DNA of 64,000 nucleotides from Gossypium raimondii (GCF_025698545.1 NC_068576.1:317501-381500), one strand, 5' to 3'. Counted from the stretch's first letter, positions 12,201-24,202 are shown. Numbers and translations are program-made. Notes: generated from the letters alone by a model not told the origin.

Positions 12201-13722
12201 ACCGAACCATTAGAATTATACTTAATTTTATAAACCCACTTGCAACCAATGGGAACAACACCGGTGGGTAAAGGAATAACCTCTCACGTACCATTGACCT
12301 CCAAAGCTCGAATCTCCTGTTACATAGCATCGACCCATCTTGGATCCGAGACTTGTGTGAAGAAAAAATATGGGCTGCAAATAACTGAGTATGAACAGGC
12401 AAATGTGATGATGAATAAACATGAGAAATAGGAAACAAACATGTGGCACAAGAAGTGAAAGACTGGTTAGAGCAGACGTATCTTTCATCCAAGTAGGTGG
12501 CTTGATAGACCGTGTAGTGTGACGCAAAAAAGGAACAGTGGGTACCAAGGGTATTTGGAGAGGAAAAGGAGATACTGGCCTACTAGAAGAAGGAATGGAA
12601 ATGGATGGTGAAGGTGAAGGTGAAGGTTCAGGTTGAAGAAAAACAGAATTATCAATGTCAGGAAAAGGCAAAAAATGTTGGGTAGAAAAAATAAAAGGAA
12701 ACACTGTCTCATGAAAAATAACATCAAGATTAACAAAAAAAAGTTTTGGTTTCAAGACTGAACAATAAGTACCCTTTCTGCACAAGAGAATAACCCATAA
12801 AAACAGACGGAACAGCCTTAGGAGAAAACTTATCACGATAGTTAGGGGAGGTAGCATAGGCAAGACAACCAAAAACTTTCAAACGAGAAAAATCTGGAGC
12901 TATATTATACTAGAGTTCAAAAGGACATTTCCAATTTAAGATAGGAGTGGGAAGGCGATTAATCAAAAAACAAGCAGTTAGAATGCACTCTCCCCAAAAT
13001 TTACTACGCATATGAGACTGAAATTTTAATGACCGAGCTACTTCAAGCAAATGTCTATGTTTTCATTTCGCAACTCCATTTTGCTGAGGAGTGTAAATAC
13101 ATGAACTTTGATGGAGAATGCCGGACATATTAAAAAACTCATTGCATTTATTCGTGAAAAATTCATACCCATTATCACTGCAAACATTTTTAATCGTAGT
13201 GGAGAATTGATTTTTAACCAAGACAAAAAACTGTTTGAGACAGATAAGCGCATCACTTTTATTTTGTAACAAATAAACCCATGTCATCCTTGTGTAATCA
13301 TCAACAATTGTTAAAAAAAATCTATGACCACTATGAGTAGACACTCGATAGGGTCCCCACAAGTCTATGTGAACAAGAGAAAAAGCCACATCAACACGAG
13401 ACAAATGAACAGGAAATGGGAGCCTAGTTTGTTTAGCAAGTAGACAAATAGAACATTTATGTATACTATCAACATCTGAGACTTTACAAGAAAGATTAGG
13501 GACCTTATTGAGTCTTGAAACCGAAGCGTGACCAAGTCTAGTATGCCAAAGATATGACGAGTCAACAGAAGCAGTAGCTGCAATAAAAGTAGGTGAAGCC
13601 ATAGTGGTCTGTCGAGACGGGTCTAGGATGTAAAGACCACCTCGTGCCTTACCAATCCCCCTCATCTTTCCACTTGAGAGATCCTGTATGAGACAAAAAT
13701 GAGGGTAAAAAAAACCATGCAA
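12200..13722 (-). pseudogene. Copia integrase (relic)
   Basis: Minus strand 13063-13722 shows the GAG-pre-integrase/zinc part (LWHTRLGHASVSRL, then CSICLLAKQTRLPFP, an HHCC arrangement). The catalytic core follows with HIDLWGPYRVSTHSGHRFFL (first Asp), NVCSDNGYEF (second Asp) and TPQQNGVAK just before the Glu. The C-terminal half (12200-13060) is broken into different frames. The proline-rich linker typical between integrase and RT appears at about 12540-12660. Confidence 0.9.
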
Positions 13723-13778
13723 TTGAGATCATTAGTAAGTTTCGAAACGGAAAGAAGATTATAATGAAAATTTGGAAC

Positions 13779-15002
13779 CTAAACAACTTTGGTTAAGTGC
13801 AGGTTAGGTAAAATAGTACAAGTGCCAACATGGGTAACTGAAACAGAAAAACCATTTGGAAGTCGAACACAAGGTGAACCCAATGCACATTCAACAGGAG
13901 ATTCTAAAAATTGAAGATCAGACAGTATATAGTCAGTAGCTCCAGTATCCATAATCCATTTGTGACCAACATCAATCATACCTGCTAAACTGGCAGTAAC
14001 TTCAACCGCAGGTTCCTTGTTCAACAAATTCAAGATTTGATGATACTGTTCCTGTGTAAACACTGGCATCTATGAACGAAAACCAATAGAATCCACTACT
14101 TCACTACCATGTGCAGGAGTAGTAGTAGAAGCATTATTTACTACAGAATTCGAGCTGTTGTTTGCCTTCTTTTTTGTAAATTTAAAATCTACAGGATAAC
14201 CAACTAATCTGTAGCAATTCTCCATTTTATGTCCCTTAATCCTGCAATGATCACAAGTGCCAGAAAACCGTTTCTTTTATACCATTTTAACGGAAGAAAA
14301 ATGAATCGGATCAACCCCAATATTACTATAATTATGTTTTCTCTGCGACTCCTCTTGCATAAGCATCGAATATGCATGATTGACAGAGGGTAATGGATTC
14401 ATTAACAAAATTTGACTACGCACTACATTATACGTTTCATTCAAACCCATGAGAAATTGAAACAAATGCTGTTGTGAAACCAGCGCAACATTCTGTCTGG
14501 ATTGGATACACCCGAAAGAAGACGAAGGCACAAGTGCATCGTATTCATCCCAAAGTAATCGCAATTTGGTAAAATATACCGAAATAGAGGTAGTACCTTG
14601 AAGATGAGAAGTGATCTCACGATGCTAGAAATAAATTCTTGAGCCATCAATTTTGTGGAACCGCTCACTAAGGTCACTCCATACTACTGCTGCACTAGAT
14701 GCGAAAACAATTTCAGCCGAAAGTTCTTTACTGACAGTATTCAAAATCCAAGATAGTTCGACCGCATTACACCGCTCCCATTGATAACCCATTTCTTCTA
14801 GCAATGAATCTTTAGAACAAGTGCCGTCCACAAACCCCAACTTGTTTTTTGCTAACAATGCGATTCTCATCGTCCGACTCCAAACATTGTAGTTTTCAAT
14901 TCCAAGCAATTGGTGAGACACCAACAAAGTGCCTGAGGTATCAGAAGAATGCAAGTAAAGTGGATGATTGAAATCGATAGTTGATTTAGAGAGATTCATC
15001 AT
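13779..15002 (-). pseudogene. Copia gag, zinc knuckle and protease (relic)
   Basis: Minus strand: start MMNLSKSTIDFNHPLYLHSS at 15002, then the gag fold (LLGIENYNVWSRTMRIALLA; VELSWILNTVSKELSAEIVF; LFQFLMGLNETYNVVRSQIL). A CCHC zinc knuckle (CDHCRIKGHKMENC) lies at about 14220-14260. The aspartic protease motif KWIMDTGATDYI lies near 13950. A frameshift near 14630 splits gag. In active copies this polyprotein builds the particle and cuts itself. Confidence 0.9.
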
Positions 15003-15317
15003 GATTCACCACCTCTGTTGTTGAGAAAACAGAAAACCAGGCAACAACGAATAAGACTTTCGCAGGAACAAATTGAAATTGGAAAAAATACCCTAGATTA
15101 CCAACCCAATTGTGTCTAACGACCAGATTTGAGCTTCCAACAAAAAACCCATTTATCAATTCATAAAGCCCAAAGATTATTAAGCAAAGAAAAACAACAA
15201 CATCTAACCATATCAGCAACCCGAAGGAAAAACAACCAGAATAACCACAATCATTGGCTAGTGAAAATCATCGAAAATATCATCGAAAATATAGCAATTG
15301 CTGGAGCTCTGATACCA

Positions 15318-15454
15318 TGTTAAAATGATCAAGAAATCATACATCTTATTCAAATACTAATAGTGCATTCTACATTTATAGACTCGGTTAACTAACAAAC
15401 TAACTTGCATATAACTAATTCTAACTACCCTGCTAACTGCTTTACTTCTCAACA
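15318..15454 (-). repeat. 5' LTR of the copia element
   Basis: 137 bp, TG...CA, adjoining the tRNA-Met primer-binding site on its inner side. Differs from the other LTR by about 10 substitutions counted by eye and no length change. Confidence 0.95.
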
Positions 15455-16010
15455 CCAATTTGCTAATGACTCCATCAACATGACAACCATTTATCCGTGT
15501 CTCAAATAAACATAAGATATCAGGTTCAAACTCACGCCTATATTCATAAATAAATTTGTGGAAACAGGGATGACCCGCTCCCTAACAATTCCAAAAAATT
15601 AAATTCAAATCCATAAAAAAATGATGAGAACAAGCATCAGTCATAAAGCACATCACTAACAGCTTACCCCAACGTCATGATCAGACACCGTTACCGAACT
15701 CGTACCTTCTGTCAAGGAATCATTCTCCACATTCGACTACTCCAGAGCCTGATAAATCCACCGAAGATTGCCTAATATGGCCCGATTTACCATCAGGTGG
15801 TTTCCTTATATTAATACTATAAACAAGAATCATATTAGATCATTCTCCCAAGGTTTCTTTCCCGGTAGCTCCAAATTTAAACAGATTATTCTCCTTCCCA
15901 GTCCATGTACCATGCGTCTCTATCTCTATCGCCCGACTTGAAGTTTTCTTGACCCAAGACTTCATCATTACTCACACAGCCTAGTAGAGAATACTCTTAC
16001 CAGACCCATT
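15455..16010 (-). pseudogene. LINE endonuclease N-terminus and ORF1 tail (relic)
   Basis: Minus strand from about 15610: MDLNLIFWNC, stop, GAGHPCFHKFIYEYRREFEP, DILCLFETRINGCHVDGVIS. This is the L1 endonuclease start (NxRG and ET motifs). Upstream, 15620-16010 reads as the low-complexity ORF1 C-terminal region (WVKKTSSRAIEIETHGTW, then KSGHIRQSSVDLSGSG). The left side joins the 9700-10656 endonuclease piece across the copia insertion. Confidence 0.75.
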
Positions 16011-16189
16011 AAAATTTTTTCTTATGTTCTTTTGGTAATGCGACATTTTGACAAATTTGCCCCAACTTTTAATGTGGAATTCATTTTATTTAAACCAAAA
16101 CTAATTAATGATAAAAACTATGGATCAGATTTTCCAATTCTTTAATATATTTTTTTAATAATATTTTAATAATATTTATATATATTTAT

Positions 16190-17372
16190 GACTTAACCCA
16201 CAAATTGGTATTTAAACTATACTCTTTTTTCTTATCTCTTAAACTTTTTTTGGTTACAAGTGGTATCTAAAAAATTTCTTTCCCCAAGTTGATACCTCCA
16301 TTAGTCCAACCATTAGCCAAATTTAGAAAAGAAAAAAATCACAAAGCTTAACCTACAAGTTGACATCTAAACTGTGTTCTCTTTTTTTTTTTCTTCATTT
16401 TGGTACCTACATTTTTTTTTTGGTCATAAGTGGCACCTAAGCTATTTTTTCCCCAAGTTGGTACCTGTATTAGTTCAAGCATTAAGCTTTAAGAAAAAAA
16501 CAAATAAAAATGACCATGTGGAAAAAAAAACAAAAAGTACTATTTTCATTAATATATATTTACTTTATATTTTCTTTCGTTCTTCCTACTCTCATTTAGG
16601 TTTTTTCTACAACTGTAAGCATTTTGGGCTTCATGGCTTTGATCAAAGTTTTCAAATTCAAGCCAATGGTTGACCAATCATGCCACCAATTTTTTGTTTG
16701 ACTGGTTCAATCAAATAGATTATTAAAAAAATCATAAAAATAATAACAAAATAAAAATATATTTCAAAAAATAAAGAAGCGGTTCATCAGGATTTTTAGC
16801 TTAGTTCAACCAATCTAAGTCGATATCAATTCGTAGGTCAATCAGTTCAGCCCTTGTCTCTGAACCGATACTCCGACCAGTTTGATCCAGTTCTGATCGA
16901 TGAAAGAACTTTTTTGATCCCATCAAGTTGAGCAAGCAAGAGGTGAAGTTCAAAAATAGAATCGCCAACGTCTCAACTTCACAAGGGCAAATTTCGAGCA
17001 TTGTTGGCATTGACAAACATTATAAAGGAAGAAGAAAAATTATGAAAAAAAAAGTGAAATAATTTTAAAAATTATATGATGTGGCAATCTAATATTGGCT
17101 ACAATATTTTAACAGATATAACATTTTGATGTAAAATGAGAACGAAAGAATAGTTTAAGTAACTAATGACAAAAAAAAAAAAATTAGATGCCAACTTGAG
17201 GGAAAAAAGGTATAACTTAAGCAATAATTTTGAATTTATTCTTGTTTAGAGAAAACAAGAAACTTTAGTAACCAAAGTACAAAAATAGTTTAGCACTACT
17301 TGTTAAAAAAAAAAAGTTTTACTTACCAAGATAAAAAACGTATAGTTAAGGTACAAATTCTAAGTTAACTCT
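16190..17372. repeat. Element with about 85-bp diverged inverted termini
   Basis: The left end (about 16190-16285: CACAAATTGGTATTTAAACT, a T run, GGTTACAAGTGGTATCTA) matches the reverse complement of the right end (about 17285-17372). Internally 16350-16490 is a second direct copy of the left terminal segment, and 17150-17225 is a further inverted copy. The centre (16600-17000) has no convincing gene. A noncoding mobile element is likely; family unknown. Confidence 0.55.
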
Positions 17373-18095
17373 ATATTTATTATTATAAGATGAGGAAATT
17401 TATTATTTCGTCTATTATATAAATTTTGTCCAAAATATTCTTTTATATCATTTTAGTTAAAATAAAACTGTATTTTCTCTTTTCCTCACTCTGATTAAAA
17501 GAAAAGCCCTAACTATTTATAACTTTCCAATTTCAATTTATTTATTTAAGAAAAGGGATATAAAATTAATTTATTAAAGAAATGCATCCATTTACAAAAA
17601 TAATAAAATACTAAAAGTTTCAGCCTTTATGTATTAAAAATAATAAGAATAACAACTTTTATAAGGATCATTTAGTAAGATGTACTTTCTAGTAATTTTA
17701 GGTTCCGTCATCCAAACAGCCAAAATTTTATATTCTAACTAAATAAACCAAACATTGTAACGTAACATATGAGTAAGGTGCTAAGTAATTTTAGATTCCG
17801 TAAATCAAACACCTCATAATTGTTAAAGTTATTACTTTCTGCTTTCACAAAACAAAAAGTTATTTAGAATTCATCAGCCTGGCATATTTATGCATAAAAC
17901 AATTAACTACTTGATCAAAGATGTCAATTATTAATGGTAGGAAGCAATTTGAAGAACCACGCAAAACAAGGCAAGTTGTGGCAATATATGTAGAAAACAC
18001 AAGTTATTTCATGTGAAATTCAACTAAAGGTCTCCCATAAAAGCAAGGAAATAATACATTTTATATATGAGTACGATTACTCATTAATATGTTAT
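17373..18095. other. AT-rich intergenic stretch; no gene seen
   Basis: AT-rich, with no coding or RNA signal recognised. The last part is 3' flank of the thioesterase gene. Confidence 0.5.
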
Positions 18096-20337
18096 CTACA
18101 TTTTACTTGGTAGAGGTAGATACTTAGTATGACGACCTTGAGCTATAATTTTACCAGTACTTTTCTTCCTAAACTCAACACTGAGGACAGCAACAGCCTT
18201 CCCAACATGTAAAGCCTTTGCTTCTATCTCAATATCCTCCTACATAGCAATAACATTACGCAAATTCATAAATGGCTTAATTTATTATTTCACACAAGCT
18301 TGCTGGAAAGAAACACCACCACCACCACAACAACAATAATCATACAAATGAAATACAATGTCCTAGGGTTGATGGCCAGTTGTCATAAACCTTCACCATC
18401 TCCAATTTAATAACTTGAGAGCAAAACCAATAAATTTAGACGTGATATGCCAAAAAGAAAGGATATATCTTAGAAATAAACGAGTGCATAAAGAAAAGGT
18501 AGCTAAATTGGTTACATCTTAGAAATAAGTGTATGCATAAAGAAAAGGTGGCTAAATTGGTATTTCTCTGGCATGTTCTGGACAGTGAAATGCAAGGGAC
18601 AGAAATCAGATCACAACAATAAATTTCAGTTCATTTTTCAAGAGAGATATAGTTTAGATGCTAAGTAAAGTTGAAAAAGAAACAATGCAACTCTTATGCT
18701 GATAGTTTAAATGCTAAGTAGAGTTGGAAAGAACAAATGCAACTCTTATGCTGATGAATTTCAAAAACACTTTGGCCATCATAGTAAGAAAAGAAAAGAA
18801 ACGTTTACACAAATTACGATTCTAAGAAGAAATTCTTCCTAGTGAAAACATTTCTCTCAGAAGGAGAGCCACTCCAGGGAACTAAAAGGGCTGTCTCTTG
18901 ATCTCCTAGATTGCACCTTGTGCCACATTACAATTAAGAAACGTTCAGCAACCTTGACAGCCAACAATTAATGGTCAAGGCTTTGCAAAAGGTATAACAG
19001 CATTATTAAGTATTAAAGGAAAGAGTCCTCTAGTGTTAGAAATACCGAAAACTTAAAAGAAATTAAGCAATGATCTGAATTGTATTCAATAGAAGACTTC
19101 CTTTTCTGTTTACATCAGTTGCTATTTATATAGCTTGAGTAATGAATCTCAACTAAGCTAAATTCTTGAAGTAACTGCTACTAACAACCATTATTATGCT
19201 ACTAACGATAGTTATCTTAACCAGAAGTTACCTAACTATTAGTATTTTAGCATGTGATTCGTATGCTAATATTCTCCCTGCGTTCTTTCTTTTTTTTCTA
19301 ATATCTAGTTACTCTCCTCCAACCCTGTCAACACTTCAATAAACCTTTTCCCTGTAACTAGATCATTGGAGGGCACACTAAAACAACTCCAGGGCCCGTT
19401 TGTGTTTCTTTGTCCTGTAGTTTCTCTTCTCACATCAAGTTTAAATATATCAAGTTCACTCCTCAATAATAACAACATAAAATGATTTTAATTAGGATAT
19501 AATACTAGAGAAATTCACATATATTTTATTTCCAATAGCTAGTTTGTTTATCCAAGAATGTCTACTATGCAACTGATTGAAACCCAACAAGTAGTGAACA
19601 TTGCAAAATACTGAACAAATTAAGGGGAAATTTGGAGCAGAAACTAAAAAGTTTCAAGCCTAGTGTTAACAAAAACCAGTAACCTATCAAAAAAGACGTG
19701 TAGCAGCAATTAGCAACGGTATGAGACTTCAAAAATGTTGCAAAACTGGTCAAGATTCATGCCTATCTATGCACATAAAAGAAACTGCTCAAGCAAAATT
19801 TATTTTCACAGTAAAACATGAAAGTACCTCTTCTTTTTCTTTTTCATTATTGTTAGTCATTCAAATTGTTACTATAAAATAAAAGCAGGAGCAATACTCA
19901 CATCAGCATAAGCAGCATCCATGAAAGAAATATTGATCTCAACTGAAGTTCCAGTTAAGGTACCTCCAGCAGTGTATATTGCTGCGGAGGAAACCATGTC
20001 TAGAAATGTCGCTACGGCTCCACCATGCAAGTAATTTCCCTCGTTCTTTGCACAAATATATTATAATCAGTAATCTAGAACATGAAAGGAAGGGATATCC
20101 ATGGTTCTATTAATTTGCTCTCTAGAAATCTTAACCTAAATGGATGATTCGTAAATAAGATCAGTGACTTACCAACAGACGAGGGGTGACCTTAAAAGAG
20201 CAAACAACGCGATTAGTTTCGATGAGTTCAACGCGGAGACCATGCATAATTAGGCGTTGGAAAAATCTCAAAGGCAGCTTATCTCCATCGATGGTGGCTG
20301 AGCTCTCCAAGTATCTCTTCACTTTTTCCACCTCCAT
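18096..20337 (-). CDS. HotDog-fold acyl-CoA thioesterase (ACOT13-like)
   Basis: Small thioesterase that hydrolyses acyl-CoA thioesters; the family forms tetramers of single HotDog domains. Three minus-strand exons join in phase 0: 20337-20173 (start MEVEKVKRYLESSATIDGDK), 20045-19902 and 18239-18096 (TAG), giving 150 residues, the usual family length. Exon 2 carries the HotDog helix and active-site loop NEGNYLHGGAVATFLDMVSS (the HGG with a downstream Asp acts in catalysis in ACOT13). Exon 3 ends in EIEAKALHVGKAVAVLSVEF and KSTGKIIAQGRHTKYLP. All splice sites are GT-AG and no residue looks lost, so it should be functional. Intron 2 is 1.66 kb and holds two short tandem duplications. A PIF/Harbinger element begins about 236 bp upstream of the ATG. 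Confidence 0.93.
18470..18765. repeat. Two short tandem duplications in thioesterase intron 2
   Basis: At about 18470-18582 a unit of about 64 bp (TTAGAAATAA...GCATAAAGAAAAGGT...CTAAATTGGT) occurs twice. At about 18652-18762 a unit near 60 bp (AGTTTAGATGCTAAGTA...GCAACTCTTATGCTGAT) occurs twice. Both are intronic. Confidence 0.75.
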
Positions 20338-21733
20338 CCCCTTCAGCTGTTTGCGATCTCATCAAATCAGCTCAGTTGTCACTCCACAAGACTAATTTTC
20401 TTCACTCAATTTCTTCTTCTTCTTTTTATTTCTCAACGAGCTTTTCCGGCCGAAAACAAACAAACAAAGGACTGCAGCTAATATGACAGCCCTGCTCATT
20501 TCCATGGATGACAGATCCATTTCGAGCCACAAAAAATAAATTTTGTTGCAAATACCAAAACTTGACTTAACCTTACGACATGTTTGGTTGGGGAATAGGA
20601 ATGTATTCCAACCTATTCTGTGGCCCAATCACCAAAAAGGCGTTTGGTTGATTGTAATGCTATTACGGCCCGAATCAGTTCCGTCCTTATTACCTCCATT
20701 GACTGTAATAGTTATTCCCTTCATTTGGTGCTGATTAGAGATTCTTTATCCGTTTCTTATTTTCTATTACATTTTCTGCCCTCATCGATTTTTGCTTCTT
20801 CTTCTCGTACGTTTCTTTTCTTCTATTTACGTTTCTTTTCTTTTCTCCATTTTATCAAGAACGAAAAATGCTCGCACTCTTTCCCTGTTTTTCTTTTCTT
20901 TTCTGTAAAATCGATTTCGTTTTTCTTTTCTCCATTTTCTAACTCTTCAGTTTTGAGTGACAGGTCGTTACCATCACTCTTTTAGCAGGTCGCACTCTTT
21001 CCCTGTTTATTTTACAGGTAGTTTTGCTTTTGCTCAAATATGGAATATTTGTTTTTTGTTCTCCTAATTTTGATTCCTTTCTTATGATTTTCATTCGGCT
21101 TTTCTTTGACTGATTCTATTGCATGTTCGATTGAACAAATGAAATTTTTTTCAATGTGGTTCTATTACTTGTTTATTCTATTGCATGTTTGACTGATTCT
21201 GTTGATAAGGCACTTTGGTTTCCCTTTATTCTTTTATGAAACTGATACTTTTGTTGTCAATTAAACTTTTTGACAAAGTTTGTGTTGCTAAGTTAAGCCT
21301 ATTTAGAAGGTAGCTAGGAAAGAGCTAACTCTTACGACTGATGCCTGTTGGTCTTCAAGTAGAATGAAGATGGTTTTTGTTAGATTCTATATTGCTCAGA
21401 TTCTTCATTTTGTTAGAAGCATTTTTATCCGACAAATATCGGGGTATGGGTATGGGGATATAATCCTTCAATGACTGTTCAAACACATGGAAAAACTTTG
21501 GAGGGAAATGGGCATACTCCTGTCGGAATATACCCAATCTGACTCTCACACACGAATCCAAGTAACATAGGTTGAATGAGTTAAGAAATTGGTAGAGACT
21601 GTAGGTTGAGGCTTCAGGTAATGTAGAATTTCAATTCAGCTATGATTGTCTGTTTTCCAAATAAGGGAAAATGAAACTTGAAGCTTAGCTGATTACATCG
21701 GTTGGGTTAATATAGTATATTGTCTTTCTACTC

Positions 21734-22069
21734 ATGCAAGTTTCGAGTGTTGCTATCTTACCAAAGGAAGCGAAGCCAAATAAGATAGAATCACCATTGC
21801 GAATTCAGTCCTCATTAACCCCGAGTGTCACTGCCTTATCAATGGAAGCTAAGCCAATTAAGTTAGAATCACAATTGCAAATTCACTCCTTGTTAACCCC
21901 TTGGCTGATAAAAAAAGATCAAATTTCTTTGTTTTTGTGTCCTGGATTAATCTATTCATTTAGTATTTATATACTCGACATTTGGTGTTTTCTTCATGAT
22001 TATTTGATTGGTTCTCTCTACTTTCTAAGGTCTTTAAATGTAGAACATTTGGGTTTTGCCAAAAGCTGA
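21734..22069 (+). CDS. Short ORF with an in-frame 26-residue tandem repeat inside the Harbinger leader
   Basis: 111 codons opening with MQVSS. Residues from codon 5 form two copies of a 26-residue unit: SVAILPKEAKPNKIES then PLRIQSSLTP, and SVTALSMEAKPIKLES then QLQIHSLLTP. The DNA repeat unit is exactly 78 bp (21746-21823 and 21824-21901), so the frame is kept. The rest is hydrophobic and looks noncoding. No family recognised. It may be a remnant of an accessory ORF of the transposon or a chance ORF over a duplicated leader sequence. Confidence 0.3.
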   Translation: MQVSSVAILPKEAKPNKIESPLRIQSSLTPSVTALSMEAKPIKLESQLQIHSLLTPWLIKKDQISLFLCPGLIYSFSIYILDIWCFLHDYLIGSLYFLRSLNVEHLGFAKS

Positions 22070-23299
22070 TTGAGATTGAATTTCAGAATTTGCATGCTCG
22101 TCTGTTCTTTGTATTGTGTACCTTGTAAATGACTAGTTTTTTTACTGGTATCTTATAATATACGAAATGATAGTTTATATTTGCCTCTTATTTTGGGCAT
22201 AAAGCAGACATATTAACATCAAAGTCCATGCCGGGTGGTTTAGACTTTGAGAGGTTTCCTTGTAGAATTTACGAAAAGATTAAAGTCTCTATTTTTAGCA
22301 TCCATGGGAATCATTTACCTACAATTAGTTGATGATTTGAACTGAATCACATATAATAAAGCATTTATATGTGACTTTTTTATTTGTGTGTACAAGTTAT
22401 TTGGATTGATGAAGAGGTTGGTCATGGGGAATTCCATGATGCTCAGACATGATCTTCAGTGATAATATCAAACTTACCCTTAATTTCTGTCATCACTTGT
22501 ATTTCCAGCACAGGCATGCTAAATTTTTTTCTATTACTTTCCTATATATTTGGAAGATCCTACCTCCATATGGTTGTTCACATGGTTGTTCACCTGTATG
22601 TTAGGAATGAAAAACCATTTTGGTTATTGTTAACAACCTCTGGAAGATGAGCTTGAATTCTATTAGCATGAATCATGGTTATACACATAAAATACAAAAT
22701 GGTATGATATTGGTCGAAACTCTTTTATAAAGATTGGGTTAAGACATTTAAGCACCAAAGTGACATTAAAAGCAGCCAACATTGAACCAATTTTGAAGTA
22801 GTCATATATCCATTAGGGCCAGGGCTCTTATCACTATTCAATGAAAACATAACAGCTCTGATTTCTTTGTTGGTTACTAGTAAACTGTTTTAATCGAGAA
22901 TAGTCATATTGCTATATATCTACACTAGTAAACACTAGTAAACTGTTTGATAAGCATGAAAGTCAAACTGTTAGCAGATGATTAATTGGGATTGATCAAG
23001 TTTTAAGAGTTGATTTCTACTGAGAATATGCGCAACTAGTGTTTCGACTAGCTTGTTTGTTTCATTTCTTGTTCGATTATTTGTTTAGTTGACTAAGGTG
23101 GTTGTAATAGTTAGTGCAAATCAGTTTTGAGTGACTATTGTAATAGTTAGTGCAAAAGCAGTTTATTTTATTATTTTTAATTTTAACTATTATTTTTCAA
23201 TTATTATTCAAGTTTTAATTTTATTGTTATGGATTGGTTTTATGCAATTGTTTTTCAATTTACTAAATAATGCATTTGTTTATTTTTGTAATTCAAGTA

Positions 23300-23520
23300 A
23301 AGTTTGGATATTTTTATTTTAATATTCCAATTTATTAAATAATGCATTTGTTAAAATAAAATTAATTAAATGCATAAAACTAATTAATTTATATATTTGC
23401 AAATTAATTAAATTAAATTATATATTTTTATTTTAATATTCCAATTTATTAAAATAAAATTAATTAAATTATATATTTAATTATTAAATGCCGTTTAATA
23501 ATTACAAAGTCTTTAATTGT
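23300..23520. repeat. AT-rich imperfect tandem repeat
   Basis: The segment ATTTTTATTTTAATATTCC then AATTTATTAAA...TAAAATTAATTAAAT occurs at about 23308-23370 and again at 23420-23475, with partial copies around them. Lies inside the Harbinger element, no coding potential. Confidence 0.6.
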
Positions 23521-23734
23521 TTTAATTAACAAAATATTGTTTTAATTAACTGTAATGAATATTAAGAATAAATGCTAGTGACAACAAAATTTCAAATAAA
23601 TCTTAAAATTACATTAAATTTTAATTTGATGTAGAATGTGATTTAAAATTTTATTTTAATTCAATATATAGATGAAATTTTAATTTTAGCTCAATTATAC
23701 ATATACCTACAAAGCATTAACATAATAACATGAT

Positions 23735-23925
23735 CAAAGATTTTGAAGACGAAGAATTTATGCAAATTGCTCTAGACTATTTTCAAAATTTGTTCACCTC
23801 ACAAGGATAGTTTAATTCTACATAAGGTTTTGGTTAATAGACTAAGGCATGCCATCTGTGATTGTATTATCGAGGCCTAAAGTGCTTTTATATCATGACA
23901 ACTAATTTGATAAAGAAATGATTTT
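23735..23925 (+). pseudogene. LINE reverse-transcriptase fragment inside the Harbinger element
   Basis: Plus strand reads DEEFMQIALDYFQNLFTSQG at about 23737-23808, the conserved linker just before L1 reverse transcriptase. It then jumps to HKVLVNRLRHAICDCIIEA, stop, SAFI at about 23826-23915, which matches the RT motif (NRLxxxxxxxIxxxQSAF). The intervening 100 or so residues of a normal element are missing. This is a short internally deleted scrap, unrelated in position to the minus-strand LINE at 6800-16010. Confidence 0.6.
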
Positions 23926-24202
23926 CAAGTTGCAAAGATAATTTTAATTTCCATTTTTTGCTTTGTAAAGATTCTAAATTTGTATTGTTCATTTTTCTTT
24001 GATAGTGTGTTATTGTTTCCTCTTCTTCTTTGGCTTGTTTGATTGCTTCCTCCACCCACAGTTGAGTGTCTTGTATTCACACAATCACTGTAAGTTCTTT
24101 GGCAATTAAATTACTTAATTTTATTTTACTGTTATTGAAATTATGATTGGAGAAATGTGACCCTTTTACTACGATTTGAAGACACATTAATATCTTGCAG
24201 TA

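Larger units (their letters stand above)
10661..15454 (-). mobile_element. Ty1/copia LTR retrotransposon, complete but decayed, inserted in the LINE
   Basis: Two 137-bp direct LTRs (10661-10797 and 15318-15454) begin TG and end CA on the plus strand. They are flanked by a 5-bp target duplication CCAAT (10656-10660 and 15455-15459). On the minus strand the 5' LTR is followed by TGGTATCAGAGC (primer site matching initiator tRNA-Met, near 15317-15306). The 3' LTR is preceded by the polypurine run TTGAGGGGGAG. Internal order on the minus strand is gag, zinc knuckle, protease, integrase, reverse transcriptase, RNase H, the copia order. By eye the LTRs differ at about 10 of 137 positions, so the insertion is not recent. 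Confidence 0.96.
6800..16010 (-). mobile_element. Degenerate L1-type LINE (non-LTR retrotransposon), split by a copia insertion
   Basis: Read on the minus strand, the element runs from an ORF1-like relic (about 16010-15620), through the endonuclease start (about 15610: MDLNLIFWNC, with a stop where the family has a codon), then after the copia insertion through reverse transcriptase, a zinc-binding RVT domain and a C-terminal RNase H. Multiple stops and frameshifts break every domain. The endonuclease resumes at 10655 exactly where it stops at 15460, so removing 10661-15454 plus one CCAAT copy restores one reading path. The 5' end is truncated within ORF1. The 3' end lies near 6780-6820; I see no clear poly(A) tail. 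Confidence 0.88.

Noticed and set aside
12178..12872. Several overlapping frames suggesting extra genes in the copia element
   Set aside because: They are different frames of the decayed integrase-RT linker.
19030..19290. Possible solo LTR in thioesterase intron 2 (TGTTAGAAATACCG to ATTCTCCCTGCG)
   Set aside because: Looks LTR-like with a polypurine-type end, but I could not find matching termini or a target duplication.
20620..20985. 121-codon plus-strand frame near the left Harbinger end
   Set aside because: Phe/Ser-rich composition from T-rich leader DNA, no domain, contains a duplicated CGCACTCTTTCCCTGTTT.
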